DNA of 64,000 bases from RGIG9060 sp052173655 (GTDB lineage Bacteria; Spirochaetota; Spirochaetia; Treponematales; Treponemataceae): contig JBQMYD010000002.1 in the NCBI GenBank assembly GCA_052173655.1, positions 124,001-188,000 on the forward strand, written 5' to 3'. The first letter of the stretch is position 1. Each line of letters starts with the position of its first letter. Below the pieces are notes generated by a model that saw only the letters and a list, made by a program, of their open reading frames with translations, ran no database searches and had not been told where the DNA came from. Shown here one piece after another: positions 36,577-45,756 of the stretch. Made by a program: the position numbers and the translations under genes.

Positions 36577-36605
36577 ATTATAGCTATTATGAGTTATCTT
36601 TGCAA
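36577..36605 (-). promoter_or_regulatory. Promoter of the mgtC-like gene, predicted leaderless
   Basis: On the minus strand TTGCAA (36600-36605), a 17-base spacer and a perfect TATAAT (36577-36582), with 8 bases to the ATG. No ribosome binding site. Same geometry as the antiporter promoter. Confidence 0.65.
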
Positions 36606-36642
36606 TCACTTTTTTTATTTTTAATGAAATTATAAAAACGAT

Positions 36643-38001
36643 TTATTGTCCGAATAAAATTTTTATTGCATTTTTTATGTTGTGTACTTCTGTAGAATTT
36701 TCTTCTTTTTCAGGAGAAACAATTGTTGTAAATCCCAGGCTAATTGAATTTTTTATACGTTGTTTTAATTTGGTAACCGGGCGAATTTCTCCTGCAAGAC
36801 TTAATTCTCCTACTATTGCAGTGTTTTGAGGTAAGGCTATGCCGGTTCTTGCAGAATATAATGCCGCCATTAAAGCTGCATCTATTGCACTTTCTGTAAG
36901 TCTTATTCCTCCTGCAACGTTTATGTATAAATCCTGATCGCTGAATTTTATGCCGATGCATTTTTCAATTACGGCGGCTACGCGGCTTATTCTGGCATTA
37001 TCGATTTTATCCGAATATACACGGCTAAGACCTGCTTTTGCAGGAACTGTTAATGCTTGAATTTCTACCATAAAGACTCTGCTTCCTTCAAAAACAGGAA
37101 CAATTGCGATTCCGGATGGTAGATTTTCTGTTCTTTGTGTGATGAACATTGTGGAGGTGTCTTCGATTGGAATAAGCCCGTTTTCCTGCATTGAAAAAAT
37201 TCCCAATTCATCTATTGAACCGAATCTGTTTTTTTGCGACCTGAGAAAACGCACGTCTTCATTATTTTTTTCAAAAGAAATTACGGTATCAACCATGTGT
37301 TCCAAAGATTTAGGGCCTGCGATGATGCCTTCTTTTGTAACGTGAGCTGACATTAATATAACGGAGTTGCTGTCTTTTACCCAGCTTATCAGTTCGTTTG
37401 CACAAAATCGTAATTGGTTTGCCGTTCCCGGAACAATTCCGGCTTCGCTTGAATATACAGTTTGAATTGAATCTATTACTATAAAAGCAGGCTTTAATTC
37501 GTCAAGGGCGGTTTTTATATCGTCAAGATGGCTTGTGCAAAGAATGTGTATTTCATTACATTTTATTTTTAGACGTTCTGCTCTGGATCGGATTTGTTCT
37601 GCACTTTCTTCTCCGCTTACGTAAAGAATATTGCCGCAGTCAATTGCTGCTGCTGTTTGTAAGAGTAAGGTGGATTTTCCTATTCCCGGTTCGCCACCCA
37701 AAAGTATGACACTTTTTTTCATAGCCCCTCCACCTAAAACTCTGTCAAATTCTTCAATTCCGGTTTTTAAGCGTTCTTCTTTTAGGGCTTTTATTTCCGA
37801 AAGTTTTACGGGTTTTTGGATTATCCTGTTTCCGTTGGAGTCTACAACATTTCCTATTCCAATACCTTTTGGAGTGTTTTCCGTAACTGTGTACTCTTCA
37901 AATGTGTTCCATTGATTGCATTCCGGGCAGCGTCCAAGCCAGCGCGGTTGTTGGTTAGAACAAGATGAGCATCTATACATTAAAGTTTTTTTCTTTGCCA
38001 T
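36643..38001 (-). CDS. radA: DNA repair protein RadA
   Basis: This RecA-like ATPase helps branch migration in recombination. From the N terminus: a four-cysteine zinc finger (YRCSSCS, then LGRCPEC), Walker A GGEPGIGKSTLLLQ near residue 95, the family SQKNRFGS motif near 245, and a Lon-protease-like C-terminal domain (INVAGGIRLTESAIDAALMAAL, VGELSLAGEIRPV). The start at 38001 gives the standard N terminus MAKKKTLMYRC; an in-frame ATG at 38055 would add 18 unusual residues. Its C terminus is 74 bases from the mgtC-like start. Confidence 0.96.
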   Translation of the reverse strand: MAKKKTLMYRCSSCSNQQPRWLGRCPECNQWNTFEEYTVTENTPKGIGIGNVVDSNGNRIIQKPVKLSEIKALKEERLKTGIEEFDRVLGGGAMKKSVILLGGEPGIGKSTLLLQTAAAIDCGNILYVSGEESAEQIRSRAERLKIKCNEIHILCTSHLDDIKTALDELKPAFIVIDSIQTVYSSEAGIVPGTANQLRFCANELISWVKDSNSVILMSAHVTKEGIIAGPKSLEHMVDTVISFEKNNEDVRFLRSQKNRFGSIDELGIFSMQENGLIPIEDTSTMFITQRTENLPSGIAIVPVFEGSRVFMVEIQALTVPAKAGLSRVYSDKIDNARISRVAAVIEKCIGIKFSDQDLYINVAGGIRLTESAIDAALMAALYSARTGIALPQNTAIVGELSLAGEIRPVTKLKQRIKNSISLGFTTIVSPEKEENSTEVHNIKNAIKILFGQ

Positions 38002-38181
38002 AAAATACGAAATTTCCTTTTTTTTATTACCATAATTATATATTGATAATAACAATTTTTCTAAACTTTACCATGAATTTTATAAAAAAAATTTTGAGCA
38101 ATAAAAATAAATAAAATAAAAAAATAATGGACGTTTTTAATTTAATGTATTGTAAAATAACATAAATAAATTATTTTTAGT

Positions 38182-38211
38182 TTGACAAATACATAGTTTG
38201 TACAATATACT
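38182..38211 (+). promoter_or_regulatory. Promoter of the four-gene redox operon
   Basis: A perfect TTGACA (38182-38187), an 18-base spacer and TATACT (38206-38211), with AGGGGG about 10 bases before the ATG at 38242. The rest of the 240-base gap after radA is very AT-rich and holds no gene or clear palindrome. Confidence 0.7.
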
Positions 38212-38241
38212 GGGTGCATATAAATATAAGGGGGTTAGCTT

Positions 38242-39150
38242 ATGCTTAATAAGCAGCTGCAATTTAAAGGACTTTATAAGTTAAGTGACAAAATAGGACC
38301 GTTTCTTACTTGGTTTCTATTTTTAGTTTACATCATGGTTGTTTCTATCGCATGTGCATTTTTTCCGGTGTATGTAAACTTAGTATTTATGGTAGCAATA
38401 CCTATTTTGGTTTTGATTTTTCTAAAGCTGGTAATGTTTGAAAGATTAAAACTTAGTACGTTAATTATTTTAAGATTTTTAATTATTTTACCGGTTTTTA
38501 ACGTTTTTGACGGACAAATCTTTGTAAAATTAATTTTAGCTTTTTTAGTAATTAACATTTTGGAAGCTACTTTTACCGATTTGCTGAAAAACAAAATGTA
38601 TTTCAATTTTGTAACAGGATTAGTATTAGCAGCCGGAGTTTTTATTTTGGGCGGATTGTGGATGCCTTCAGGTTTGCCGGATTCAGCTTTGTCTTTTATT
38701 TACCGAGCTGATTTGTCTACATATTCTGCTGGTGCAGGTGTTTTCCCTAAAGTTTCAGAACCAAGTACGTTGGTAACAGTTGGAACTGTTTTGTGGGTTA
38801 TTGCATATACCTTGTGGAACTGGGACTTTGTAATTGGGGAATTTTCTCCTTCTGTAGCAAAACTCCACTTAGGAATTTTGTCTGCTCCTATTTTCCTTTC
38901 ATTCATTATGGCCGGTATCTACAAAGATCCTACAATGATTGGTGGTGCTTGGTTGATGATGAGGGCTTTGACACTTACTTCCGGTGGTGTATTCCAAATT
39001 GCAGCAAAACAATTTATTGAAGATAAATTCAGAGATGAAAAACTTGTAAACTTTATTGCCAAAGTAAAGACAAATAAAGTACAGGCAGTTTTGATGATCG
39101 TGAATTTGCTGCTTTTGGGCGGAGCATTTGTAATTTATTTTATTGCATAG
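38242..39150 (+). CDS. Multi-spanning membrane protein of unknown function, paralogue of the 41904 gene product
   Basis: I do not recognise a named function. About eight hydrophobic segments cover the 302 residues. The segment INILEATFTD (104-113) and WVIAYTLWN (185-193) match INIAEAVFVD and WIIAYDIWN in the last gene of the operon in the same order and spacing, so the two proteins are homologous. The shared intramembrane Glu, Asp, Asn and Trp suggest a functional site rather than simple anchoring. The gene is first in a tight operon with two flavoenzymes (spacings 29, 1 and 17 bases). A redox-linked membrane role is inferred from context. Confidence 0.8.
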   Translation: MLNKQLQFKGLYKLSDKIGPFLTWFLFLVYIMVVSIACAFFPVYVNLVFMVAIPILVLIFLKLVMFERLKLSTLIILRFLIILPVFNVFDGQIFVKLILAFLVINILEATFTDLLKNKMYFNFVTGLVLAAGVFILGGLWMPSGLPDSALSFIYRADLSTYSAGAGVFPKVSEPSTLVTVGTVLWVIAYTLWNWDFVIGEFSPSVAKLHLGILSAPIFLSFIMAGIYKDPTMIGGAWLMMRALTLTSGGVFQIAAKQFIEDKFRDEKLVNFIAKVKTNKVQAVLMIVNLLLLGGAFVIYFIA

Positions 39151-39179
39151 ATATTTTTTGTAGAAGGTATTGAGTTTTT

Positions 39180-40712
39180 ATGAAAGAGTATGACGTAATA
39201 GTTATCGGCTCGGGAAACGGAGGATTATCGGCTGCTTGTAAGCTTGCAAAAGAAGGCAAAAAAGTTGCTGTGTTTGAAACTCACAATATTCCTGGCGGTT
39301 GTGGAACCACGTTCAAAAGGGGAAGATTTGAATTTGAAGTAGCTTTGCACCAGTTGAATGCAATTGGAAGTGAAGAGCACCCCGGATTGGTAAGGCAGAT
39401 TTTTAATGAGTACGGTATATTCGATGAAATTGATTGGATACAGATAAAAAGTTTGTATAAGATTAATTTACCGAGTGCCAGAGGTGTTACTTTGCCTGCC
39501 GATAGAAAAGAAGTGCAAGAGCTTTTGTGCAAAGAATTTCCTCATGAAGCTGATAATATAATCAGATACTACAAGATGGTTTACGACTTTGCAGCAGAAA
39601 TTTTTGCATTCAAAGCAAAGGCGGGAAATTCTTCCGGTGAACCGAGTGCTTTGAAAAGAGCAATTATGAAGCTTGGATTTCCAAAGGTATATCCGACTCT
39701 TCATAAATACGGATGTTTGTCGACTCAGGACGTTTTGGATGAATTTTTTGAAGATCAGGAACTTCAGTTGTGCCTGAGTGCGTATTGGTGCTTCATGGGG
39801 GTACCTCCTACAAAATTTCCGTTTTCTATTTTGGGGCTTTGTACATACGGATACATTGAAGAAAAGCCTTATTATCTAAAAGGCGGTTCTCAGGTTATGA
39901 GTATGGCTTTAACCGAAGCTATCAGAAAATTCGGCAGCGACGTTTTCTTGAATAACAGAGTAAAACGAATCATTATTGAAGACAATAAGGCTGTAGGAAT
40001 AGTAGATTCTCATGACGTTGAATATCGATGTAAGGTTGTAATTTCCAATATTTCTCCGATACACACGTATGCGGGATTGCTAAAAGATGAGGAAATTCCT
40101 GAAGATGTAAACGAATATTTCAAATCATACAAGGTTGGTATTTCAGGTTTTGTTTTGTTCATAGGTTTGGATTGCAAGCCTGAGGATATAGGTTTTACGG
40201 ATTCGTTTAACTTAATTTACAGTTCTTTGGATGCTAACGAAGATTTTAAAAATTCTAAACTTTTGGACTGTACAAAAGATCCTATTGTTGCAACTTGTTA
40301 TACAATAGACGATCCTTCCGTTTCACCTGAAGGAACAAGTATTATATCTACCGGTATTTTGAAGTACGGAGATGCTTGGGAAAGATTGTCTCCAAGCGAG
40401 TATCACGAAACAAAATTCAGGATGGCTAGAGAGCTTTTGGATAGATTGGAAAAAAGATTCCCAGGCTTAATAGAACATATCGAAGAAATGGAGATTGCAA
40501 CTCCGTTGACTTTTGAGCATTACTTGAACCACCCGGGTGGAGCTATTTACGGCTTTGAACAGGATTTAAAATCGTCAGTATTCTTTTATCCGAACGACAG
40601 GTTTATAAAAAATCTTGAGTTTTCAAGTGGCTGGGTGAATGTATGCGGTTTTGGCCCTAACTACATTTACGGCTATAATTTGGCAAAAAAATTATTGAGT
40701 GAGGGTATTTAA
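39180..40712 (+). CDS. CrtI/retinol-saturase-like FAD oxidoreductase
   Basis: This is a 510-residue flavoprotein of the phytoene desaturase/carotenoid isomerase/retinol saturase superfamily. The N terminus has the dinucleotide motif VIGSGNGGLSAACKLAKEG and the downstream HNIPGGCGTTFKRGRFEFE. The C terminus has NVCGFGPNYIYGYNLAKKLL, typical of the FAD-binding end. No carotenoid genes (crtB, crtE) are in view, and these bacteria are not known for pigments, so the substrate is probably another hydrophobic polyene, quinone or lipid. It sits between a membrane protein and an Fe-S reductase that could supply electrons. Substrate unknown. Confidence 0.85.
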   Translation: MKEYDVIVIGSGNGGLSAACKLAKEGKKVAVFETHNIPGGCGTTFKRGRFEFEVALHQLNAIGSEEHPGLVRQIFNEYGIFDEIDWIQIKSLYKINLPSARGVTLPADRKEVQELLCKEFPHEADNIIRYYKMVYDFAAEIFAFKAKAGNSSGEPSALKRAIMKLGFPKVYPTLHKYGCLSTQDVLDEFFEDQELQLCLSAYWCFMGVPPTKFPFSILGLCTYGYIEEKPYYLKGGSQVMSMALTEAIRKFGSDVFLNNRVKRIIIEDNKAVGIVDSHDVEYRCKVVISNISPIHTYAGLLKDEEIPEDVNEYFKSYKVGISGFVLFIGLDCKPEDIGFTDSFNLIYSSLDANEDFKNSKLLDCTKDPIVATCYTIDDPSVSPEGTSIISTGILKYGDAWERLSPSEYHETKFRMARELLDRLEKRFPGLIEHIEEMEIATPLTFEHYLNHPGGAIYGFEQDLKSSVFFYPNDRFIKNLEFSSGWVNVCGFGPNYIYGYNLAKKLLSEGI

Positions 40713-40713
40713 G

Positions 40714-41886
40714 ATGGCACAGGATTTGAAAGAGACCTTAATTTCTACCATGGTTAATGGAAAAGAAGTTATTCAGGAAAGATATGATGCAAGAAAATCT
40801 GGTGATGATCTAAGAATATCTAGGGGTCGTGTCGATTCTATAGTTGCAAAATATCACCCTGCTTCAATGAAACTTAGAATTATTGAGATTTTGGACGAAA
40901 CGACGGAAGCCAAGACTTTTAGATTCGTTTCCGACAATAAGCAAGCCTTGCCTGTTTTTCAAGCCGGACAGTTTATAAATATTTTTATGAATATAAACGG
41001 AGTTCTGACTTCAAGACCGTACAGTATTTCTTCCAGTCCTAAGCAGTTGGGATATGTTGAGTTAACTATTGCAAAGGCAAAAAACGGTTTTGCTGCAGAT
41101 TATATGTTAAACGAAGCTAAGGTTGGTGATGTTTTTGAAGCAAACGGGCCGGGAGGCGGACTTACTTATAATCCTGTGTTCCATAAAAAGACTTCTGTAT
41201 TTTTAGCAGGAGGTTCCGGAGTTACGCCTTTTGTTTCTATGGCTAGAGAGCTTGCTCAAATGGGTTCCGATAGACAGGTTTATATGATCTTCGGAGCTAG
41301 AAATGAAAAGGTTGCAATTTTTCATGAAGAATTGGAACGCCTTGCATCCATAAACCCTAATTTTCATTACAATTTGGTTATATCGGATGACGTTGATACG
41401 ACAAAGTACAAAAAGGGATTTATAGATTCAAATTTAATAAAATCGATTGTTCCTGATGTAAACGATTGTACTTATTACATGTGTGGTCCTTCGATAATGA
41501 CTGATTTTTGCTACAATGCATTAAAAGAATTGAACATACCGGATCGCCGTATCATAAGGGAAGTTTTCGGTTCAAGACAAGATATTCAAAATGAACCTGG
41601 ATATCCTAGTGGACTTACCGGAAAAGAAGTTTACAAGATCAAAGTTGCCGGAAAAGTTATTGATGCTTTGGCAAGTGAAAGTGTAATGCAGGCTTTGGAA
41701 AGGGCAGGAATAAGAGTAAGAGTTTGTTGCAGAAGTGGTGTGTGTAGTTTGTGCCGAGTAAAAAAGGTTTCAGGTGAAGTCTTTTTACCGCGCGGTGTGA
41801 ATATGCGCTATGGTGATGTAAAATATGATTACATTTATTCTTGCAAAACCTATCCGGTTAGCGATTTGGAAATTCAATTACAATAA
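40714..41886 (+). CDS. Flavin-dependent NAD(P)H reductase with C-terminal 2Fe-2S ferredoxin domain
   Basis: This 390-residue protein has three parts. After about 50 extra residues comes an FNR-type flavin domain (RPYSISSSP at 101-109), then an NAD(P) domain (GGSGVTPFVSMAREL from 166, MCGPSIM), then a plant-type ferredoxin domain with CRSGVCSLC and a later YSCKTYP as the four cluster ligands. It should pass electrons from NAD(P)H through flavin to a 2Fe-2S cluster and on to a partner. The ATG at 40714 follows GAGGG and the preceding stop by one base; an in-frame GTG at 40699 would overlap the upstream gene. The likely partners are the flanking operon proteins. Confidence 0.88.
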   Translation: MAQDLKETLISTMVNGKEVIQERYDARKSGDDLRISRGRVDSIVAKYHPASMKLRIIEILDETTEAKTFRFVSDNKQALPVFQAGQFINIFMNINGVLTSRPYSISSSPKQLGYVELTIAKAKNGFAADYMLNEAKVGDVFEANGPGGGLTYNPVFHKKTSVFLAGGSGVTPFVSMARELAQMGSDRQVYMIFGARNEKVAIFHEELERLASINPNFHYNLVISDDVDTTKYKKGFIDSNLIKSIVPDVNDCTYYMCGPSIMTDFCYNALKELNIPDRRIIREVFGSRQDIQNEPGYPSGLTGKEVYKIKVAGKVIDALASESVMQALERAGIRVRVCCRSGVCSLCRVKKVSGEVFLPRGVNMRYGDVKYDYIYSCKTYPVSDLEIQLQ

Positions 41887-41903
41887 ATAAAAGGAGTATT
41901 TTT

Positions 41904-42902
41904 ATGAGTACATGGTTAGCGGGAGTTCAAAAGTTGGCTTCCAATCCGTCAGGAGGAACAGGGTTCTTTTTTGACAATTGGTCTTTGTCGGGAGCTGTAG
42001 CTTTTGTATTTCTTGTTTTTTCATTGATGCTATTAAATGAAATTGCCCGACGATACAAGGCAGGTGGAGTTATTCTATTGGTATTGGTTCCAATAGCTGT
42101 AACAGTAGGAACTATTTGGTCTCCATCTCCGTCTGCTCAGAATCCGTTTGGTGTAGTTAAGATGTTTTCTGCACTTGCAGGATGTTGGATTTTTATGGCT
42201 ATCAGGTATATACCTAAATGCCAAAAAAATAAGGTTATGTTGACTTTGCCGGCAATTATTTTGGCAATCAATATTGCGGAAGCTGTATTTGTAGACTTTG
42301 AAACATATGTAAAGTACATTCAGTACAAAGAGCCTTTCTATGAGCAGGCAAAAAATTTGTACTATCATGCAGGATACTGGAATATTCTTAATGGTATTGC
42401 AGGAATTTTGTTGATTTTAACAATTTCCGGATGGAGCAAGATTAAAGTTTCAAACAAAAAATCTAAAGATATGGTTTGGGCTGATATGCAGCTCTTTTGG
42501 ATTATAGCTTATGATATTTGGAACGTTGCATATTGCTACAACAATATTTCAAACAGAGCTTTGTATTCAGGTGTTGCTTTGATTCTGTCTTGTACTATTA
42601 CTGAATTAATGTTCAGACGAGGTGCTTGGCTTCAGCATCGTGCAATTACTTTGGCTTTATTTGCTATGTTCTCAGTTGCTTTTGACTATGCTTCCGAATC
42701 ATGGGGAATGTTTACAACACGAGGAACAAACTCCCCTGCATCATTGGGATTGTTATCAATATTGTCTATCATTGCCAATGTAGCTATGTTTATTTATGCT
42801 ATTCGTAACACTATCAAGTTTAAAAAGAATCCTCTTAAGGATGAATTGTATGATAATACAAAAGAATACAAGAAAATTCTTGAGGTTAACGAATTAGCTT
42901 AA
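41904..42902 (+). CDS. DUF5692-like membrane protein, paralogue of the 38242 gene product
   Basis: This 332-residue protein has about eight or nine membrane segments and resembles a family I recall as DUF5692 (not checked). INIAEAVFVD (122-131) and WIIAYDIWN (199-207) match the first operon protein. Other conserved-looking parts are YHAGYWNILNGIAG, the RRGAWLQHRAI segment and FDYASESW. A charged tail ends the protein. A good AAAGGAG site precedes the ATG. It closes the operon; a strong terminator follows. No function is known to me. Confidence 0.8.
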   Translation: MSTWLAGVQKLASNPSGGTGFFFDNWSLSGAVAFVFLVFSLMLLNEIARRYKAGGVILLVLVPIAVTVGTIWSPSPSAQNPFGVVKMFSALAGCWIFMAIRYIPKCQKNKVMLTLPAIILAINIAEAVFVDFETYVKYIQYKEPFYEQAKNLYYHAGYWNILNGIAGILLILTISGWSKIKVSNKKSKDMVWADMQLFWIIAYDIWNVAYCYNNISNRALYSGVALILSCTITELMFRRGAWLQHRAITLALFAMFSVAFDYASESWGMFTTRGTNSPASLGLLSILSIIANVAMFIYAIRNTIKFKKNPLKDELYDNTKEYKKILEVNELA

Positions 42903-42939
42903 GTTATTGAAAGAGACAAAAAGCAATTTTTGTTAAAGG

Positions 42940-42984
42940 CGTGTCTTAAAAGTTGGAAACAATTTTTGAGGCACGTTTTTTTTT
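42940..42984 (+). terminator. Rho-independent terminator of the redox operon
   Basis: CGTGTCTTAAAAG (42940-42952) pairs with TTTTTGAGGCACG ending at 42975, 12 pairs including two G-U pairs, and is followed by nine Ts (42976-42984). Confidence 0.85.
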
Positions 42985-42994
42985 GTTTTTTAAG

Positions 42995-43798
42995 TTATTC
43001 TCTTGGGGGTAAATAGTTTTTTATTTTTTCTATAGGGGATGGAATGTTTATTAATTTTTGTTTGAATTCGTTTGATATGTGTTTTGCTTGAATTTGTTTG
43101 GCATTTTCAATTTCAAGTGGATTATTGTTACCGTTTTTGCAGTTCAATTTATAACAAGCTTGGTTGTGAGAATATTTTTCTACCTGTAAATATGTAAAAC
43201 CGAGATTTTCTTCATCAGTTTTTCCACACATTCCATCACTTGGAGTTTTATGTACTAAATCGTACGGTAGGTTAAGCAAGTTTCCTAATGCTTGGACTTC
43301 AGAAACATGAAGATTTTTTAAAGGAGCAAAATCTCCGGCAAAATCTCCGTAGATTGTTGTGTATCCACAATAGGCTTCATCATAATTTCCGGTATTTGCG
43401 ACTCTGCTTTCAGGGATGCAGGCTGCAATTGCGTAAAGAAAGGTCATTCTTAATCTGCATGGCGTGTTTGTTCGAAAATTTGTGTTTATTTCAAATTCTT
43501 TCGGCATTTCACTCAGGATTCCGCTAAATGCATTTTGGATGTTTACAGTATACGAATTAATCCCTAAAATCTTGCATAATTTTTTACTGTCTTCTATGTC
43601 GCTTTGAATTCCATTGGGCATCATAATTCCATAGACATTTTCTCTGCCTAATGCTCTTGCACAAAGTGCCGCAGTTACAGAGGAATCCTTTCCGCCACTT
43701 ATGCCTATTACAGCTTTTGTGCCTCCGCAATTTTTAAACCATTCCCGGATCCACTCTGTTATTCCGCATAAAACATTTTGTGCTTGAAATTCTTGCAT
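42995..43798 (-). CDS. nadE: NAD+ synthetase, ammonia-dependent type
   Basis: This enzyme makes NAD+ from deamido-NAD+, ATP and ammonia. Seen: the PP-loop GISGGKDSSVTAALCARAL near residue 33, NTGNYDEAYCGYTTIYGDFAGDFAPL near 138-163, and HKTPSDGMCGKTDEENLGFTY near 188. At 267 residues it lacks the glutaminase domain, so it uses free ammonia (available from other enzymes). An AAGGA site precedes the ATG. It is followed on the minus strand by nothing else; the redox operon converges on it. Confidence 0.93.
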   Translation of the reverse strand: MQEFQAQNVLCGITEWIREWFKNCGGTKAVIGISGGKDSSVTAALCARALGRENVYGIMMPNGIQSDIEDSKKLCKILGINSYTVNIQNAFSGILSEMPKEFEINTNFRTNTPCRLRMTFLYAIAACIPESRVANTGNYDEAYCGYTTIYGDFAGDFAPLKNLHVSEVQALGNLLNLPYDLVHKTPSDGMCGKTDEENLGFTYLQVEKYSHNQACYKLNCKNGNNNPLEIENAKQIQAKHISNEFKQKLINIPSPIEKIKNYLPPRE

Positions 43799-43885
43799 TG
43801 CATATTCCTTTTAAAAATATTTTTGCTTACGCCTTAACAATTTATATTTTAGAAAAGAAGATTGAGAGTAAGTTTGTCTGTAAAA

Positions 43886-45541
43886 CTAAGCTTCAAAATT
43901 TTCAACTTGTTCTGTAATCAACGGCAAAAGTTGTTTTTTACGGCTTACTACATCTTTCAAAAAATAAACATTGTCATCTTGTTTTGTAAATGTAACAAAA
44001 GGTAAAAATTTAGGATCACATGGCATCAAAAGGACGCTGCTGAGCCTTGTAATATCTGTAACTAAAAGTGCGGAAAAAATAGCTTTATGGCTTCTGCGTT
44101 CAATTTCAAGTTCTTTGATGAATTCATCTTTATTACGTAGGATTTCATCAATGTTGCCAACTTCTATCTGGCTTATAGTAAAAGTAGACTTTGTCTCATT
44201 ATATTCTTTCATATCTTGATGAATAAGATCTACTACAGATCTTCCTTCAAGACGGCTGCCTGCTGTAAGAATTTCTTTACCCAGTTCCTGTATATCAAGG
44301 CCTGTAATGCAAGAAAGGTAATCTGCGGTTTGTCTGTCTATATTTGTAGTGGTTGTAGACTGAAGAATCAATGTATCGGAAAGAATTCCGCATAAAAGTA
44401 TGCTTGCATATTCTTTTGGAATGGGAATTCTTGCTTCTTGGTAAAGTCCTGTAATCAAGGTGGCTGTAGAGCCTACGGGTTTGTTGATAAACATAATCGG
44501 ATAAGTTGTACTCAAAGTTCCCAACCTGTGATGATCGATGACTTCTCTTATTTTGTAATTTTCAACCCCGTTTACCGCTTGTGTAATTTCATTGTGGTCT
44601 ACAAGGCAAAGTTCTATGTTCGGTTCGTTTGTGAGATCGCTTTCTGAAATTAAGCCTAAAACTTTGTTATCCTCGTCAACTACCGGCAAACATCTGCTCG
44701 GTGAGGTTTGTAAAATTGGGCGAATTTTTGCAATTGTGTCTGTTGCATGTACAGCCGGAACCGAAGTGTCTGCCATAAGAGAAACCGGAACAGAATAGGC
44801 AATTAGCATTACTGTCGGGGCTGTAGGATGTGGGCTTATTATAACAGAAACTCCGTTTTGTGCAGCTTTTTTTTGCAATTCTTTATCAAGAACAAATCCG
44901 TTTGTAATTATCAAAAGTTTTACTTTTCCATTAATACAAGAATTATAAATATCTTCCCTATCACTTGTTATAATGATAACGTTTTCGCTTGCATGTTCAT
45001 TTAGCAGCTTTTGAAAAGTTTTTCCGGTAGAAGCTCCTACCAAAATTGTAGCTTTAAAAATTTCATCTTCATTGTTGGAGATTACGATTGGCTGTGATCT
45101 TGTGGTTTTTGTAACAAGCGATATGGATGTTGAGATTGAAGTTTTCCGTTCAGGATTCATAATGTTAAGGATGTTTTGTGCAAAGCTGGAATAATGAAAA
45201 AGAGAAATATAATTTCCGGTTTCATCTACAACCGGCAAGGATTTGCTTTGAACGCCGTCAATTTCTCTGATTGCATCCCAAACCGGCAGGTTTGCGGGTA
45301 ATTGCTTGTTGCTGTTGTTCATAAAATATTGAACTCTTGGAACCAAATCCGGCATATATACAGGATATGGTACATTAAATTTTTTAAAAACGTATTCCGT
45401 TTGCGGTGCAAAATGACCTGCTCTTGCAGCTTTGTAATTTTCAAAGCCCTGTAATTGTTTTAATTTTGCATATGCTGCTGCAGCAACTCCGGAGTCCGTG
45501 TCCGGATTTTTATGACCGAAAATATAAACTGTTTTTTCCAT
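43886..45541 (-). CDS. ppaC: Manganese-dependent inorganic pyrophosphatase (family II) with CBS-DRTGG-CBS insert
   Basis: This enzyme hydrolyses pyrophosphate. The DHH catalytic part begins at FGHKNPDTDSG (H10, D14, D16) and continues after an insert with EVIDHHRLG near residue 330 and GILSDTLIL near 385; a DHHA2 C-terminal domain completes the active site. The insert (about 70-300) holds two CBS domains around a DRTGG domain. In Clostridium and related enzymes CBS-PPases are inhibited by AMP/ADP and activated by ATP and diadenosine polyphosphates, so energy state probably controls this one. AGGGG precedes the ATG. Confidence 0.93.
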   Translation of the reverse strand: MEKTVYIFGHKNPDTDSGVAAAAYAKLKQLQGFENYKAARAGHFAPQTEYVFKKFNVPYPVYMPDLVPRVQYFMNNSNKQLPANLPVWDAIREIDGVQSKSLPVVDETGNYISLFHYSSFAQNILNIMNPERKTSISTSISLVTKTTRSQPIVISNNEDEIFKATILVGASTGKTFQKLLNEHASENVIIITSDREDIYNSCINGKVKLLIITNGFVLDKELQKKAAQNGVSVIISPHPTAPTVMLIAYSVPVSLMADTSVPAVHATDTIAKIRPILQTSPSRCLPVVDEDNKVLGLISESDLTNEPNIELCLVDHNEITQAVNGVENYKIREVIDHHRLGTLSTTYPIMFINKPVGSTATLITGLYQEARIPIPKEYASILLCGILSDTLILQSTTTTNIDRQTADYLSCITGLDIQELGKEILTAGSRLEGRSVVDLIHQDMKEYNETKSTFTISQIEVGNIDEILRNKDEFIKELEIERRSHKAIFSALLVTDITRLSSVLLMPCDPKFLPFVTFTKQDDNVYFLKDVVSRKKQLLPLITEQVENFEA

Positions 45542-45572
45542 TGTTTCCCCTATGTATCTTATATACAGAATA

Positions 45573-45601
45573 ATTTTACTTCAATTTTTTATTATGTGCA
45601 A
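45573..45601 (-). promoter_or_regulatory. Promoter of the pyrophosphatase gene
   Basis: On the minus strand TTGCAC (45596-45601), a 17-base spacer and TAAAAT (45573-45578), about 32 bases before the ATG. Confidence 0.5.
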
Positions 45602-45675
45602 TTTGTTTATCGTTAGTTGAGGCTTTTCATTTTTTTTATTTTATATTTTGCGATTTCTGCAATTAAAAAAAATAT

Positions 45676-45705
45676 TTGACAGATTAAAATGGACTGTGTT
45701 ACACT
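45676..45705 (+). promoter_or_regulatory. Promoter of the FadR-like/glycerolipid operon
   Basis: A perfect TTGACA (45676-45681), an 18-base spacer and TACACT (45700-45705). The predicted transcription start is near 45712, just before the palindromic operator. Confidence 0.7.
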
Positions 45706-45716
45706 TGAACGAGCTG

Positions 45717-45729
45717 GTGGTGTTACCAC
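45717..45729. promoter_or_regulatory. FadR-type operator TGGTnnnACCA
   Basis: GTGGT-GTT-ACCAC is a perfect 5-base inverted repeat around three bases, starting about 5 bases after the predicted transcription start. The core TGGTnnnACCA is the E. coli FadR-type half-site arrangement. A GntR-family protein is encoded 28 bases downstream, so autorepression is likely. Confidence 0.65.
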
Positions 45730-45756
45730 AGAGATTGCCTATAAAAAGCTATATTA

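Noticed and set aside
39180..40712. Naming the CrtI-like gene as phytoene desaturase in a carotenoid pathway
   Set aside because: No crtB, crtE or other carotenoid genes are near, and the flanking membrane and reductase genes point to another substrate.
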